Shown in pieces: positions 52,321-61,828 of a DNA stretch of 64,000 nucleotides (the first letter of the stretch is position 1; each line of letters starts with the position of its first letter). The position numbers were made by a program, and so were the translations under genes. Below the pieces are notes generated by a model. The model was not told where the DNA came from, did no database searches, and saw only the letters and a program-made list of their open reading frames with translations. The stretch is from Candidatus Woesearchaeota archaeon (lineage in GTDB: Archaea > Nanobdellota > Nanobdellia > Woesearchaeales > UBA9642): NCBI GenBank assembly GCA_003599145.1, contig QZIT01000006.1:1-64000 (forward strand), read 5' to 3'.

Positions 52321-52959
52321 ATGAAAAGAAAGTATACCAAGGAACAGTTGATATTCTATTTTAAAAAATTAGCTGGGCAATTAAACAGAATACCCACTAT
52401 TGAAGACTTGGAAAAGCAAAAAAACTTTCCTTCTCTCACGGTTTACAAAGAACGATTTGGTTCCTGGGAAAATGTCAAAAAATCCTTTGCAACAAAGGAA
52501 ATGAACAAGAAGTTCTGCAAAAACTGCGGCAAAGAGATTTTATTTGAAAAGCAGACAAAACAATTCTGCTCTCCTAAATGCGATCAGGCATATTTAAAAA
52601 AAGAAAAGCAAAAAGCAATACCTCCCAAACAATGCAGCATCTGCAAAAATCCTTTTTATGTTTATGAAGTGAAGAATTTCAAGAAAAGAAAAATCTGCAA
52701 TAAAAAAGAATGCAAAGAGTATTTTACTATTTCGCTCTCAGTAAAAAAAATAAACAAATTGACCAAACAACATAGGCAAAAATTAACAACATTAAAGGGA
52801 AATAAATGCTTCTATTGCGATTTTGATAAAATTTTGCATCTTATGACAAAAAACAGACACTCTGAAAAAAAATTAGTCAGCATGATAAAGAAGAAAAATT
52901 TTGATTTTTTTCTTGTTTGTCCTAATCATAAAGAAATGCTGATGAGAAAAATGATTTAA
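52321..52959 (+). CDS. zinc-finger protein with homing-endonuclease-associated repeat and HNH-like end
   Basis: 212 residues. Residues 1-55 (KLAGQLNRIPTIEDLEKQ, FGSWENVKKSF) match the homing endonuclease associated repeat. Cysteine knuckles follow (CKNCGK...CSPKC, CSICKN...CNKKEC). The last 45 residues, GNKCFYCDF to LVCPNHKEML, resemble an HNH nuclease zinc scaffold, but the usual catalytic H-H is replaced (LHLMTKN). GGGGG precedes ATG 52321. It may be a domesticated or inactive endonuclease. Confidence 0.6.
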   Translation: MKRKYTKEQLIFYFKKLAGQLNRIPTIEDLEKQKNFPSLTVYKERFGSWENVKKSFATKEMNKKFCKNCGKEILFEKQTKQFCSPKCDQAYLKKEKQKAIPPKQCSICKNPFYVYEVKNFKKRKICNKKECKEYFTISLSVKKINKLTKQHRQKLTTLKGNKCFYCDFDKILHLMTKNRHSEKKLVSMIKKKNFDFFLVCPNHKEMLMRKMI

Positions 52960-53381
52960 TCGCTGTATGCCCCGCCAAATCTTCTTGGTTTGTCTCCTTC
53001 AGGGTCTTGCTCCATTTCAGCAACTTCCATAATCATCATTGCCCATGGATTTGCTCCTGTGAATTCTTCAATGTTTTTTCCTATTATTTCAAATTGTATA
53101 GGTTTTTTCAATAGCGCTTCGAGTGATTGTCCTTGTTTTAATGCAAATGCTTCAAGTGCTTCTCTTGTTTCTGTTGGAGTGTTTATTCTTACCGTGTAAA
53201 GCTGAGTCTTTTCTTTAAGAGGAGTGCCAAACATGCCCATATACATAAATTGGTTTCCTTGTATTGCACCTATAGGTGTAAAAGCCTGTCCTTGTTGAGA
53301 AGGCATCGATAATAAAGGAAAATACATTTGTATAGCTGCTTGATAGAGCTCTGCAAAATCCGGAGCTATGCTGATTGCCAT
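52956..53381 (-). CDS. uncharacterised protein downstream of lonB
   Basis: 141 residues, no signal. FAELYQAAIQMYFPLL, then TQLYTVRINTPTETREALEA and a helical C-terminus with NPWAMMIMEVAEME. Tail-to-tail four-base overlap with the HNH-like gene. Not recognised. Confidence 0.55.
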   Translation of the reverse strand: MAISIAPDFAELYQAAIQMYFPLLSMPSQQGQAFTPIGAIQGNQFMYMGMFGTPLKEKTQLYTVRINTPTETREALEAFALKQGQSLEALLKKPIQFEIIGKNIEEFTGANPWAMMIMEVAEMEQDPEGDKPRRFGGAYSD

Positions 53382-53412
53382 AGAGAAGAGAACTTTTTAA
53401 GAATTTATAAAA

Positions 53413-55338
53413 TCATGCATTTTCTTCTATCTTTTTCAGAATTGCTTCCTTGCCTTTCCAGTCTAACGCCTGCTTCAACACTTCAACAATATTGCTCACG
53501 GGAATAATCTTTATTTTTTCGAGTTTTTCCTTGTCTACAATGATGTCCTGTATGTTGCTCATAGGCACTAAAACTGTTTTAACGCCTGCTTCGATTGCTG
53601 CTTCGACTTTGCTTGCAACACCGCCAACAGGCATGACTTCTCCTCTCACACTTAAAGAGCCTGTCATGGCTAAATCCTGTCTGATAGGTATTTTTTTCAG
53701 CGCGCTGATGATAGAAGTTGCAACGGCAATGCTTGCGCTGTCTCCTTCTACGCCTTCATAGGTTTGCAAAAACTGAACGTAAATATCGTATTTTCCTTTA
53801 ATGTCCTCGCCAAAATATTTTTTAATGATTGCACTGACATTGGTGATAGCTTCTTTTGCTATTTCCCCTAATTTTCCTGTTGCTATAATCTTGTGTTCCT
53901 TTCCTCCTGGTGTAACTTCAGATTCTATAGGTAACATGATTCCAGAGTAGGTTGTTCCAGAGCCTAAAACAGCTAAACCATTGACTCTTCCGATTTTCTT
54001 TCCTTCAACAACTAAAACCCTGTATTGTTTTTTTCTGTCAATAAACCTGTCTGCAATTTGCTGTTCTAGGGTTCTTGCAAGCGTTCTAGCCTTGATGATA
54101 TGCTCTTTAGTAACTAATTCTGCCTTGTCTTCTATGGCAACATCTCCTGCTGCCCTGACTAATCCGCCTAATTCTCTTAAAATTAAAGATAAATGGCCTT
54201 TTCTGTTTGCTTTTCTTCTTGCCTCTTCAATAATATACTGTATTGCTTCATTTGAAAAGTGAGGAATTTTTTTGTCTTTGGTAACTTCCTGCGCAACAAA
54301 AATTGCTATTTTATTTCTGTTTTCAGGTGTATCTGGCATGGTATCCTGCATGTAGACTTCATAGCCGTAACCTCTGATTCTAGAGCGCAATGCGGGATGC
54401 ATGTGTTGCAATGTTTCAATGTTTCCTGCTGCAACAAGAATAAAACTGCAAGGCACTGGCTCTGTTCTTACCATTGCTCCTGCGCTTCTTTCACTCTGGC
54501 CAGTAATTGCGAATTTTCCTTCCTGCATGGCACTCAACAATTCCTGCTGTGTTGGAGGATGCAAGGTGGAAATTTCATCAACAAATAATACTCCCATATT
54601 TGCCTTGTGAATCATGCCCGCAACAATTCTTTCATGGGCAGGTGTTCCTAAACCGCCTGACTGAAAGGGATCGTGCAAAACATCTCCCAATAATGCTCCT
54701 GCATGAGAGCCTGTAGCATCATAAAAAGGAACTTGTTTTTTGTCAAAATTATCAACAATGACTTTTGGTGTTTGGTTTTTTACGTCCATTCTTTTTCCTA
54801 AATTCATGAATAAAACAACTGCTCCTAAAAATATCATGCCTCCTAAAAATACCGCTGTAAAAATGATGTTTGCAGCAGTAGGTCCATCTGTTTTCAAATA
54901 ATAGGATCTTGCCCACCATGGCGCAATCATGGCCAGAATAGCTAGAATGATTAAAATGAGATTTTGTTTTCTGAAAAAGCCCATGTTTTCCATTTTGGCT
55001 TTGGCAACAATTTCCCTTCCCTTTCCAGCATCAACTGTTCTGATTAATGGTTGATTTTCATCGTTGGGATTTCCAAATGCCAGAACATCCTGTAATTTTT
55101 CCCTTGGCAATAATTCAGCTAACGCCATTCCCAGCATGCTTTTTCCTGTTCCAGGCTCTCCTATTAATAAAACGTGCCTTCTCTGGCTTGCTGCTTTTTT
55201 GATAATGTTGACTGCTTCATCCTGCCCAATAACCTGATCTATCATTCTTTTAGAAACAGGGATGTCTTTAGTCGTTTTATACTTTAAATCCTGGACTTTT
55301 ACTGTTACTTCTTTCTTTTTTGCCTTCTTCTTGGCCAT
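53413..55338 (-). CDS. lonB: ATP-dependent membrane protease LonB
   Basis: 641 residues. AAA part: Walker [12 protein letters not shown], Walker [10 protein letters not shown]. Two membrane helices are inserted at about 125-180 ([36 protein letters not shown]), as in archaeal LonB. The protease end has catalytic Ser in [13 protein letters not shown] and Lys in [11 protein letters not shown]. It degrades membrane and misfolded proteins. Divergent from the Ntn hydrolase gene. Confidence 0.95.
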   Translation of the reverse strand: MAKKKAKKKEVTVKVQDLKYKTTKDIPVSKRMIDQVIGQDEAVNIIKKAASQRRHVLLIGEPGTGKSMLGMALAELLPREKLQDVLAFGNPNDENQPLIRTVDAGKGREIVAKAKMENMGFFRKQNLILIILAILAMIAPWWARSYYLKTDGPTAANIIFTAVFLGGMIFLGAVVLFMNLGKRMDVKNQTPKVIVDNFDKKQVPFYDATGSHAGALLGDVLHDPFQSGGLGTPAHERIVAGMIHKANMGVLFVDEISTLHPPTQQELLSAMQEGKFAITGQSERSAGAMVRTEPVPCSFILVAAGNIETLQHMHPALRSRIRGYGYEVYMQDTMPDTPENRNKIAIFVAQEVTKDKKIPHFSNEAIQYIIEEARRKANRKGHLSLILRELGGLVRAAGDVAIEDKAELVTKEHIIKARTLARTLEQQIADRFIDRKKQYRVLVVEGKKIGRVNGLAVLGSGTTYSGIMLPIESEVTPGGKEHKIIATGKLGEIAKEAITNVSAIIKKYFGEDIKGKYDIYVQFLQTYEGVEGDSASIAVATSIISALKKIPIRQDLAMTGSLSVRGEVMPVGGVASKVEAAIEAGVKTVLVPMSNIQDIIVDKEKLEKIKIIPVSNIVEVLKQALDWKGKEAILKKIEENA

Positions 55339-55421
55339 GATGGCAGTAACAATATGCTTATTATAAATCTTTTGGATTTGACCTCAACCTTTAAATACAC
55401 GAAAAACTTTCCGTGCACTTC

Positions 55422-56402
55422 ATGACAACAATATTGGGAATTAAGACGAATGAAGGAACTCCTACTATTGTTATGGCTGCAGACAGGCAGATGAATTTTG
55501 AAGATGGCGATGAAAAAATAAAATTAGATACTGATAAGCTTAGAGTATTTGGGGACTATGTAGTTTCTTATTCGGGTACGGCAATAACATCTCTTGATGG
55601 CTTGTTTAGTTTGCTTGCGGGAAAGAAGGATATCTCTACGTTTCTAAGAACAAATGTTGGCAGAAGAGTAAAACCAATTCCTGATTTGACTACTGCTGTT
55701 TCAAGAAAATTACTTGCTCGTCTTGCAGGTTTAAAAATAGACGATGGAGAAACAGATTTTGAAAGGGCAATTGTGCCTTATATTAGAGGAACTGCAGATT
55801 CTGAGTCTGAACTCGAGAGAGGATTGGGGGCTCTATTAAAGAATTTGGCTGAGGTAGATCAAAATCCCTTGCAGGAAGGAATCCGTACAGGATATTTTCA
55901 TCCTATTGTTTTTTTGAATAGAATTGCAAAGGAGCAGTATACAGAGTATGATGGTACAGAACTTCTTGTTGCTGCAACAAAGCCATTACTGGAATTGTAT
56001 CACATTAATGAATTTGGCCATGTTCAGCCAGTTGAAGATGACGGGGATTTAGAGTATTTTTCTTTAGGATCTGGCTCGAAGCATGTGACTGACTATTTTG
56101 AGAAAGAGCGATATAAAACAGATATCTTGATACCAGAATCAATCAGGGAGAGTGGGCTGTCTTTAGATAATATCTCATCCCCTATTGCGTTATTGCTTGC
56201 TGTGTGTGCGCTAAAACGTGCATCAAAAGACCCGTATACAGGAGCTTCAATTGACTTGGTGCTTGTTCAGCAGGACCACATGATTAATTACGGTCTTGCT
56301 ACAAGAGAAAGAATGGCTTCAGCAGAATGGGACTCCTATTTTACTGCAGTAGAAGACCAAGGTTTGACGTTGCCGGAAAGGCAAAGACACGAAAATCCGT
56401 AA
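55422..56402 (+). CDS. proteasome-like Ntn hydrolase
   Basis: 326 residues from ATG 55422, leaderless after CTTTAAATAC; GTG 55413 is rejected because it would bury the nucleophile. After Met removal the start is TTILGIKTNEG, as in proteasome beta and HslV. T1, an Asp in AADRQ (D20), a Lys near 38 and the glycine of SYSGTA fit the catalytic set. Normal beta subunits have about 200 residues; this has a long middle and C-terminus (SPIALLLAVCALKRASKDP and DLVLVQQDHM still look beta-like). Divergent from lonB. Confidence 0.65.
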   Translation: MTTILGIKTNEGTPTIVMAADRQMNFEDGDEKIKLDTDKLRVFGDYVVSYSGTAITSLDGLFSLLAGKKDISTFLRTNVGRRVKPIPDLTTAVSRKLLARLAGLKIDDGETDFERAIVPYIRGTADSESELERGLGALLKNLAEVDQNPLQEGIRTGYFHPIVFLNRIAKEQYTEYDGTELLVAATKPLLELYHINEFGHVQPVEDDGDLEYFSLGSGSKHVTDYFEKERYKTDILIPESIRESGLSLDNISSPIALLLAVCALKRASKDPYTGASIDLVLVQQDHMINYGLATRERMASAEWDSYFTAVEDQGLTLPERQRHENP

Positions 56403-56477
56403 TCTTTTCTTTGTTGTTCGGATTTTTTTTATTTTTTGCTTATGCACCTTTTTATTTCTTAAAAATAATCTTGAGCT

Positions 56478-56822
56478 ATGGAAGACAAAACGCTTTTAAC
56501 CATTGCCTTGATAATAAGCAGCCTAGGCATTGTTTTTCTTTTTTTCATCGTGCAGTTTTCATCTCTTGAATCAATTTCGCTGGATAATATTGAAACGGTT
56601 GATGAAGATACTACGATAAAAATAGTGGGAACCGTTGAAAGGATATCGGCAAAAGAAAATGCAACCTTCCTCGATATTTCTCAAAAAACAACTATCACTG
56701 CAGTTATTTTTGAAAACGTTTCCGTGCAAAAAGGAAATCTTGTCGAAATTACAGGAAAGCTTTCAGAGTATAAGGGAGAAAAAGAAATTATTGTTGATGT
56801 ACTGACGATTGCAAAGCCATAA
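56478..56822 (+). CDS. membrane-anchored OB-fold protein
   Basis: 114 residues. One N-terminal helix (LLTIALIISSLGIVFLFFI) and then an OB-fold: TIKIVGTVERISAKE, ATFLDISQ, ITAVIFENVS and VEITGKLSEYKG. This resembles the RecJ/YhcR-type nucleic acid binding OB unit, here facing outward. Leaderless. Ligand unknown. Confidence 0.65.
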   Translation: MEDKTLLTIALIISSLGIVFLFFIVQFSSLESISLDNIETVDEDTTIKIVGTVERISAKENATFLDISQKTTITAVIFENVSVQKGNLVEITGKLSEYKGEKEIIVDVLTIAKP

Positions 56823-56858
56823 CTAAACCTTAATAAATCAATTTTCATTTCCAACCTT

Positions 56859-57254
56859 ATGTTAACCCACGTGCCGTTGCCTGATTTGGAATATGCAATT
56901 TATGCTTCATGGAATAGAGGTACGAGCGCAAAGCCAGAGCGATGGAACAATAACAATCCTGCGCTGGGGCAGTGTGCAGTTACTGCACTTGTTGTTCAGG
57001 ATTATCTAGAAGGGGAAATAGTTTGGGCAGAAGTTTCTGTAGACATACTTAAAATTTCGCACTATTTTAATCTTGTCGATGGAAAAGAAATTGATTTTAC
57101 CAGATCCCAATTTCCTCAAGGTACCATTGTTCCAAAAGGAATTCCAAGAACAGGACATTGTGAAACAACAAGAGAGTATGTTCTTTCTTATCCTTCAACC
57201 GTGCAGCGCTATAAATCCTTGAAGCGAAGCGTTGAAGAAGTTCTTGCTCACTGA
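56859..57254 (+). CDS. YunG-like family protein
   Basis: 131 residues. NNPALGQCAVTALVVQDYL, SHYFNLVDGKEIDFTRSQF and a closing helical tail match the YunG pattern, in which Cys, His and Asp could form a papain-like triad (C in GQC, H in SHYF). No activity is established for the family. Leaderless. Confidence 0.75.
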   Translation: MLTHVPLPDLEYAIYASWNRGTSAKPERWNNNNPALGQCAVTALVVQDYLEGEIVWAEVSVDILKISHYFNLVDGKEIDFTRSQFPQGTIVPKGIPRTGHCETTREYVLSYPSTVQRYKSLKRSVEEVLAH

Positions 57255-57256
57255 AT

Positions 57257-58981
57257 TTATTTCACTAATTTTTTCAGTTCATCAACATCCTTTTTAATAA
57301 GGTTAAATCCTTCCTGCCAGAATGATTCCTGAGTGATATCGATGCCCACTTCTTTTAAAATGGCATAAGGAGATTTTGAACCGCCATAGGACAATATTTT
57401 GATGTATTTGGGAATAAAGCTTTTTCCTTCTTTTGCATATTTGTTGTATAACGCTAAAACCAATAAATTTCCAAAGCTGTAGGCATAGCAGTAGAATGGC
57501 GAGTGAAAAATGTGAGGAATGTATTTCCATTCATGCTGGAATTCTTCTGGAACAGCAACAGCACCTCCGAATTGTTCATTCAGGTTTTTTCTATACGCCC
57601 TGTTCAAATCTTCTACGGTTGCACCTTCTGCAATCATCTGATGAGCCTGCAATTCAAACAAAATAAAATACGCCTGCCTCATAATCGTTGCATAGGTGTC
57701 ATCTAATTTTTGCATCAGCAGCGCAATTTTTTCTTTTTTCTCTGCCTTTGCAACTAATTTTTTGAACAGCAGCATTTCTCCAAATACCGACGCTGTTTCA
57801 GCCAACGGTAAACCGGCATGAAACGTGAAGATGGTTTGCTGGTGCGCAAAAAGTGAATGCACTGCATGACCTAACTCGTGCGCCATAGTAGAAACATCTC
57901 GAGGCTTATTGACGTGGTTGAGCAAAACATAGGGAGTTATTTGCGGGGTTATGGAATAGCAGAATGCGCCGCTTCTTTTGTTTTCGGTTAATCGTGCATG
58001 CACGTGGTTTTCATCAAAAACTTTTTTTGCCATGGCATAGAATTCAGGGCTAAAGTCTTTGTAGGTTTCCAGAACAATTTTTTTTGAAGTTTCATAGTCA
58101 TACTCTTTTTGTTTTATCTGATAAGGAGCATAAAGATGATACCTGCTCATCTCTATGTTGAGTATCTTTGCCTTTAACCTGAAGTACTCTTGAAAAAGAG
58201 GCGTGTTTTTTCTGATAACCGCTAATACAGAGTCAATGGCCTTTGCAGGAATATCATTTCCCAAATGTCTTACCGCAATAGGTGATTCATATTTTCTTAC
58301 TTTGACATTTTCATTTCTCCAGTCATTGACAATGCCCTTGTACAATTCGCTTAAAATGGTCTCTTCTTCTCCATATTTTTTCATAACTAATTGATAGGCT
58401 TTTTTTCTTTTTTCTGCATTTGCATCGGAAAAGAATTTTGTAATAACTGCCTGCTGTACTTTTTTCCCTTCCCAATCATAGAGAAATTTATTAGTAAACA
58501 GGTCATACATTCTCGTTAAGGTTTCATTGCCTGTTAAATCCTTTAATCTGATAAGCTGCTCTGATTTTTCATCTAATGAATGCTTTTGAAAATCTCTGAT
58601 GCGCTTTAAAAAATAGGCATATTTTCCTGCACTTTTGATGTATATTTTGGCTTTTTTTTCAGGCAGTTCCTTAAACCAGATGGAAAAAAATAACAAGGTG
58701 TTTCCTATATCGGTTAATGCTTCGCTTATTTTTGCCTCATGGGCATTTCTTTCTGATGATGCTGTGTTTTCACTTAACCATAAATCTGCATAGGACGATA
58801 TTTTTGCAGATAAAACGGTTATTTCTTCAAATTCTTTTAATAAATTTACAAACGCTTTGGGAGAAAGATTTTTAAGTTTTTTTCTGTACAAAGCAAATTT
58901 CTCTGCTTTTTCCTTTACCTGTTTTAATAATGTCCCTGTCTGCGAGAAATCGTAAATGTCATTGAGATTCCAAACGACCAT
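57257..58981 (-). CDS. pepF: oligoendopeptidase F (M3 family)
   Basis: 574 residues. The zinc motif is STMAHELGHAVHSLFA near residue 365, with a downstream Glu in LAETASVFGEMLLF. The long helical N-terminal half is typical, as is HIFHSPFYCYAYSFG near 495. It degrades cytoplasmic peptides of about 7-17 residues. Its 5' end is 80 bases from the divergent gene at 59061. Confidence 0.93.
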   Translation of the reverse strand: MVVWNLNDIYDFSQTGTLLKQVKEKAEKFALYRKKLKNLSPKAFVNLLKEFEEITVLSAKISSYADLWLSENTASSERNAHEAKISEALTDIGNTLLFFSIWFKELPEKKAKIYIKSAGKYAYFLKRIRDFQKHSLDEKSEQLIRLKDLTGNETLTRMYDLFTNKFLYDWEGKKVQQAVITKFFSDANAEKRKKAYQLVMKKYGEEETILSELYKGIVNDWRNENVKVRKYESPIAVRHLGNDIPAKAIDSVLAVIRKNTPLFQEYFRLKAKILNIEMSRYHLYAPYQIKQKEYDYETSKKIVLETYKDFSPEFYAMAKKVFDENHVHARLTENKRSGAFCYSITPQITPYVLLNHVNKPRDVSTMAHELGHAVHSLFAHQQTIFTFHAGLPLAETASVFGEMLLFKKLVAKAEKKEKIALLMQKLDDTYATIMRQAYFILFELQAHQMIAEGATVEDLNRAYRKNLNEQFGGAVAVPEEFQHEWKYIPHIFHSPFYCYAYSFGNLLVLALYNKYAKEGKSFIPKYIKILSYGGSKSPYAILKEVGIDITQESFWQEGFNLIKKDVDELKKLVK

Positions 58982-59031
58982 ACTGATTCAAAAAGAAGGG
59001 GTTTTAAAAAGTTTGTGGAAAAGTCGAAATG

Positions 59032-59040
59032 TTTTTAAGG
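59032..59040 (+). promoter_or_regulatory. promoter of the first coiled-coil gene (duplicated element)
   Basis: TTTTTAAGG lies 26 bp before ATG 59061. The 15-mer TCGAAATGTTTTTAA (59024-59038) recurs with one change before the next gene. Confidence 0.5.
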
Positions 59041-59060
59041 GTGAATTCATAAGGAAGCAT

Positions 59061-60617
59061 ATGCTTGAATCTTTAAAAGGCGCATTCCAAAAGGATTTCA
59101 GTAAGGAAATTGGCAGGATAAATACGTTGCTGGAAGACATAAAAAATAGACTGGTTGATATTGAACATAGCAATGTGAACTTGCAGTATTATTTTCCTCG
59201 TTATGGAGATAATGCATTATCTATTTCCTCAGTAAAGCCTTACTTTAGATTTCTTAATGCGATCTATGATTGTAGGTTTTTTAACTATCAGATGAGGCCT
59301 GTTGTTGATGAATATGATGTAAAACGTATCTTTTCTGAGTTTCAATTATCTGCTTTTGAGCGTAATGAGGATAATGACGACGTTGCGAGACTTAAACTTT
59401 TTGTAAGCTTTTTTAAAAATACAGAAAATGTTGTGCATATCCTGCAAGCAGCAGTAGCCTTTGATGAATATGTCAAATCTGTTTTCATACCATCCTTAAA
59501 GTCCTTAAAATATGCAAAAATCAATAGACAATTTTATAGGGACTGGGAAAAATTGCTGCAATCTCTTAAAGTTCAGCTTTCCGCTTTTGATACTCATGTG
59601 CTGAAAAAACTAGCGCCTGTTACTGCTGAGTATTATCAAAAGCACACAGAAACCATGAATGAGCTGAAAAGGGTGCTTGGAGTTTTGCAGGAGTATGATA
59701 CTCATTTTCAAGGAGGAAATAACCATAAGTTTGGAAGCTTTGGATTTTTTAAAACAGGTTCTGGTACAGATGACGTTAGTCTTTCCAACGCAGATATAAA
59801 AAAGAGTTTACAGCGTATGAAAGAGCTTTATCAAAGAAACATCCAAAGCCTTATCAAGATTAAAGAAAAACTTTTTTCTCTTTATCAAGATGGATATGCT
59901 CAGACGCTTATTGAAAGATATCGCCTAAATGAGCTTATCCAGCAAAAGTCAACCTACGTTGAAACTATAGAACAGAGATTGCGATTGCTTGATGAATTTA
60001 TCCGTATTTTTGAGAGAAATGACCAAAAGGAGATGTATGCATATTTTCAGCAAAACCCTGTCTCAGGAACTCTCAAGGTATTCTGGGGAACTCCATCTAT
60101 GTATGCATATGCGGGAATAATGGAAAGAGGACATAGAAAAGGGGGCATGGCTCGTGAACAAGTATTGCAACCTGAACAGTATACACAGATACTGAAAAAT
60201 ATTTATCAGCACGGCTACAGGCCTGCAGAAAGAGATTCTCATCTGGGAATATCTGGCTTTGAATCTGATAAGAATATTTATTTCTTTATGGAACCTCACA
60301 CTAAATACGGCATATGCCTTGCAAAATTCAGCGTTGCAAATTATTGCGTCTTTCAATCTAACAGTGAATTTTTTATTATTACAAAACAAGCTATTCCTGC
60401 TGCTGAAATTAAGTTGGCGTTGCCCTTGCACATTTATGATAAACTAAGAACGTCTAAGCCAGGCGAAAGTGAACAGCTTGATTATGCTGCGCGTTTAATG
60501 AAAGAACTTGACAGAATAGGTGTGAAATACTACTTTTGGATGCTTGATGGAAGATTGGTGGATGCATCGCAACTTAACGTTTCTGAAACTACTTCTCGGC
60601 AGTATTCAAGAGCTTAA
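59061..60617 (+). CDS. long coiled-coil protein with possible ADP-ribosyltransferase-like C-terminus
   Basis: 518 residues from ATG 59061; the in-frame start at 58956 lies before the TATA box. Residues 1-340 are helical with coiled-coil parts (KEIGRINTLLEDIKNRLV, MKELYQRNIQSLIKIKEK). From about 345, KVFWGTPSMYAYAGIMERG, KNIYFFMEPHTKYG and SEFFIITKQAIPAAEI recall the strand order of ART-type transferases (a G-T motif, then E-x-x-I). This is weak and there is no clear catalytic Glu. Paired with the next gene by promoter sequence. Confidence 0.45.
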   Translation: MLESLKGAFQKDFSKEIGRINTLLEDIKNRLVDIEHSNVNLQYYFPRYGDNALSISSVKPYFRFLNAIYDCRFFNYQMRPVVDEYDVKRIFSEFQLSAFERNEDNDDVARLKLFVSFFKNTENVVHILQAAVAFDEYVKSVFIPSLKSLKYAKINRQFYRDWEKLLQSLKVQLSAFDTHVLKKLAPVTAEYYQKHTETMNELKRVLGVLQEYDTHFQGGNNHKFGSFGFFKTGSGTDDVSLSNADIKKSLQRMKELYQRNIQSLIKIKEKLFSLYQDGYAQTLIERYRLNELIQQKSTYVETIEQRLRLLDEFIRIFERNDQKEMYAYFQQNPVSGTLKVFWGTPSMYAYAGIMERGHRKGGMAREQVLQPEQYTQILKNIYQHGYRPAERDSHLGISGFESDKNIYFFMEPHTKYGICLAKFSVANYCVFQSNSEFFIITKQAIPAAEIKLALPLHIYDKLRTSKPGESEQLDYAARLMKELDRIGVKYYFWMLDGRLVDASQLNVSETTSRQYSRA

Positions 60618-60643
60618 AGCAATCTTATCGAGAAATCGGAATG

Positions 60644-60655
60644 TTTTTAAATTTA
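60644..60655 (+). promoter_or_regulatory. promoter of the second coiled-coil gene (duplicated element)
   Basis: TTTTTAAATTTA lies about 25 bp before ATG 60673. TCGGAATGTTTTTAA (60636-60650) matches the promoter of the preceding gene at 14 of 15 positions. Confidence 0.5.
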
Positions 60656-60672
60656 TCTTGATAAAAAAAGCC

Positions 60673-61827
60673 ATGGCAATTACTGTTGATGAAATTTCAA
60701 CATTGCAAAGACAATCTATTGAACTTATTCATTCTGTAAAAAAAAGCGAAGGAGAAAGAAGTAAAAGATTGAATAAAGCATGTGAGGAAATCCAAAAAGA
60801 GTTAGGAGCAGTAAAAGAATTTCTTCAAAACATGAAGATCGATCATTTGGTTGCTGTACATCTAACAGATCAATTTCCTGCAGGGGGAGTTATGCGACCA
60901 AGAAGCAATGGTTTTTTTGTAAAACTTTCGGCAACCACGATCATTAAAAGTGTGTTGCATGATACAACTATTCCCTATCCAAGATATACGCTTCATTTTA
61001 CACTCAATCATGCTGTTGCATCCCACCTTGGAGGGAATTGGCAAGGAAAACGATTCGCTATTATCTTGCCTCTCAGCACGTTTATTGAAAGAGTGATATG
61101 TCTTTCTCCTGTTGATACGTGGGTGCTTGGCAATTTGACCTTGCCTCCTTCTGCAGAGATTCTCATGTCTGAAACACTGTATGGAGGTTTAAAGACAAGC
61201 AGTCTTAAAGAGCAAAGAAGGCAGTATTGGGACGTACGCAGAGGATATGCTAAAATTGTGCCCTTCTCAGATGGATTGCCCATACATGTTGCTGTTGAGA
61301 ATAGACTCAGAGAAAAAGGATTCACTGTTGTTACAGGAGGAATGTGGGATTGGAATCTTCTTGGAGCGTTTAGCAGCATTCTAAAAAAAGCTGATGAAAA
61401 TCATATTCGTTTAAGTTACCAAGATTATTTTCGTTTGCTTGCTGATGAAGGAGAAGAAAAATGGAATGTTCTTTTTAATAAACTGTCAAATGATTTTAAA
61501 ATTCTTATTGGCGGCGCCTCTCATGCTGGAACTGTTTTTATGTCTATAGAAGAGCTCTTTCATCCACTGCAGCTTGTTGATTATAAACACGCCACTGCAA
61601 ATCGAATACCCTTCTCTGGTGAGATTGAAAAAATTATAGAAAAATTTGAAACAGAAAGACAAAACTTGCTTTCGGTAAAAGGTCAGTATCTATCGAAAGA
61701 AACAATAGCGGCATTGAATGCTCTGCACGATGTTCTAAAAAAGTATTATGCTTATGTGGTGGAGCATGAAAAAATGAATCGTGATGAAGGCATTGAAAAA
61801 TATGGTGATGATGACAATAGATTATAA
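60673..61827 (+). CDS. coiled-coil protein with HFTLNH-type domain
   Basis: 384 residues from ATG 60673, leaderless. Helical start (residues 1-55), then a domain with LVAVHLTDQFPAGGVM, YTLHFTLNHAVASHLGGNW, FAIILPLSTF and LPPSAEILM, which suggests an enzyme-like beta core with conserved His and Asn. A helical C-terminus (320-384) follows. I do not recognise the family; an ART-like or other effector fold is only a guess. Ends two bases before the convergent regulator. Confidence 0.5.
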   Translation: MAITVDEISTLQRQSIELIHSVKKSEGERSKRLNKACEEIQKELGAVKEFLQNMKIDHLVAVHLTDQFPAGGVMRPRSNGFFVKLSATTIIKSVLHDTTIPYPRYTLHFTLNHAVASHLGGNWQGKRFAIILPLSTFIERVICLSPVDTWVLGNLTLPPSAEILMSETLYGGLKTSSLKEQRRQYWDVRRGYAKIVPFSDGLPIHVAVENRLREKGFTVVTGGMWDWNLLGAFSSILKKADENHIRLSYQDYFRLLADEGEEKWNVLFNKLSNDFKILIGGASHAGTVFMSIEELFHPLQLVDYKHATANRIPFSGEIEKIIEKFETERQNLLSVKGQYLSKETIAALNALHDVLKKYYAYVVEHEKMNRDEGIEKYGDDDNRL

Positions 61828-61828
61828 C

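Noticed and set aside
52321-52959. HNH-like gene as part of an insertion sequence or intron
   Set aside because: No terminal repeats, target duplications or flanking split gene were found.
58956-59060. N-terminal extension of the coiled-coil protein from 58956
   Set aside because: It overlaps the pepF start and lies before the TATA box; the similarity to the frame before 60673 is explained by duplicated promoter DNA.
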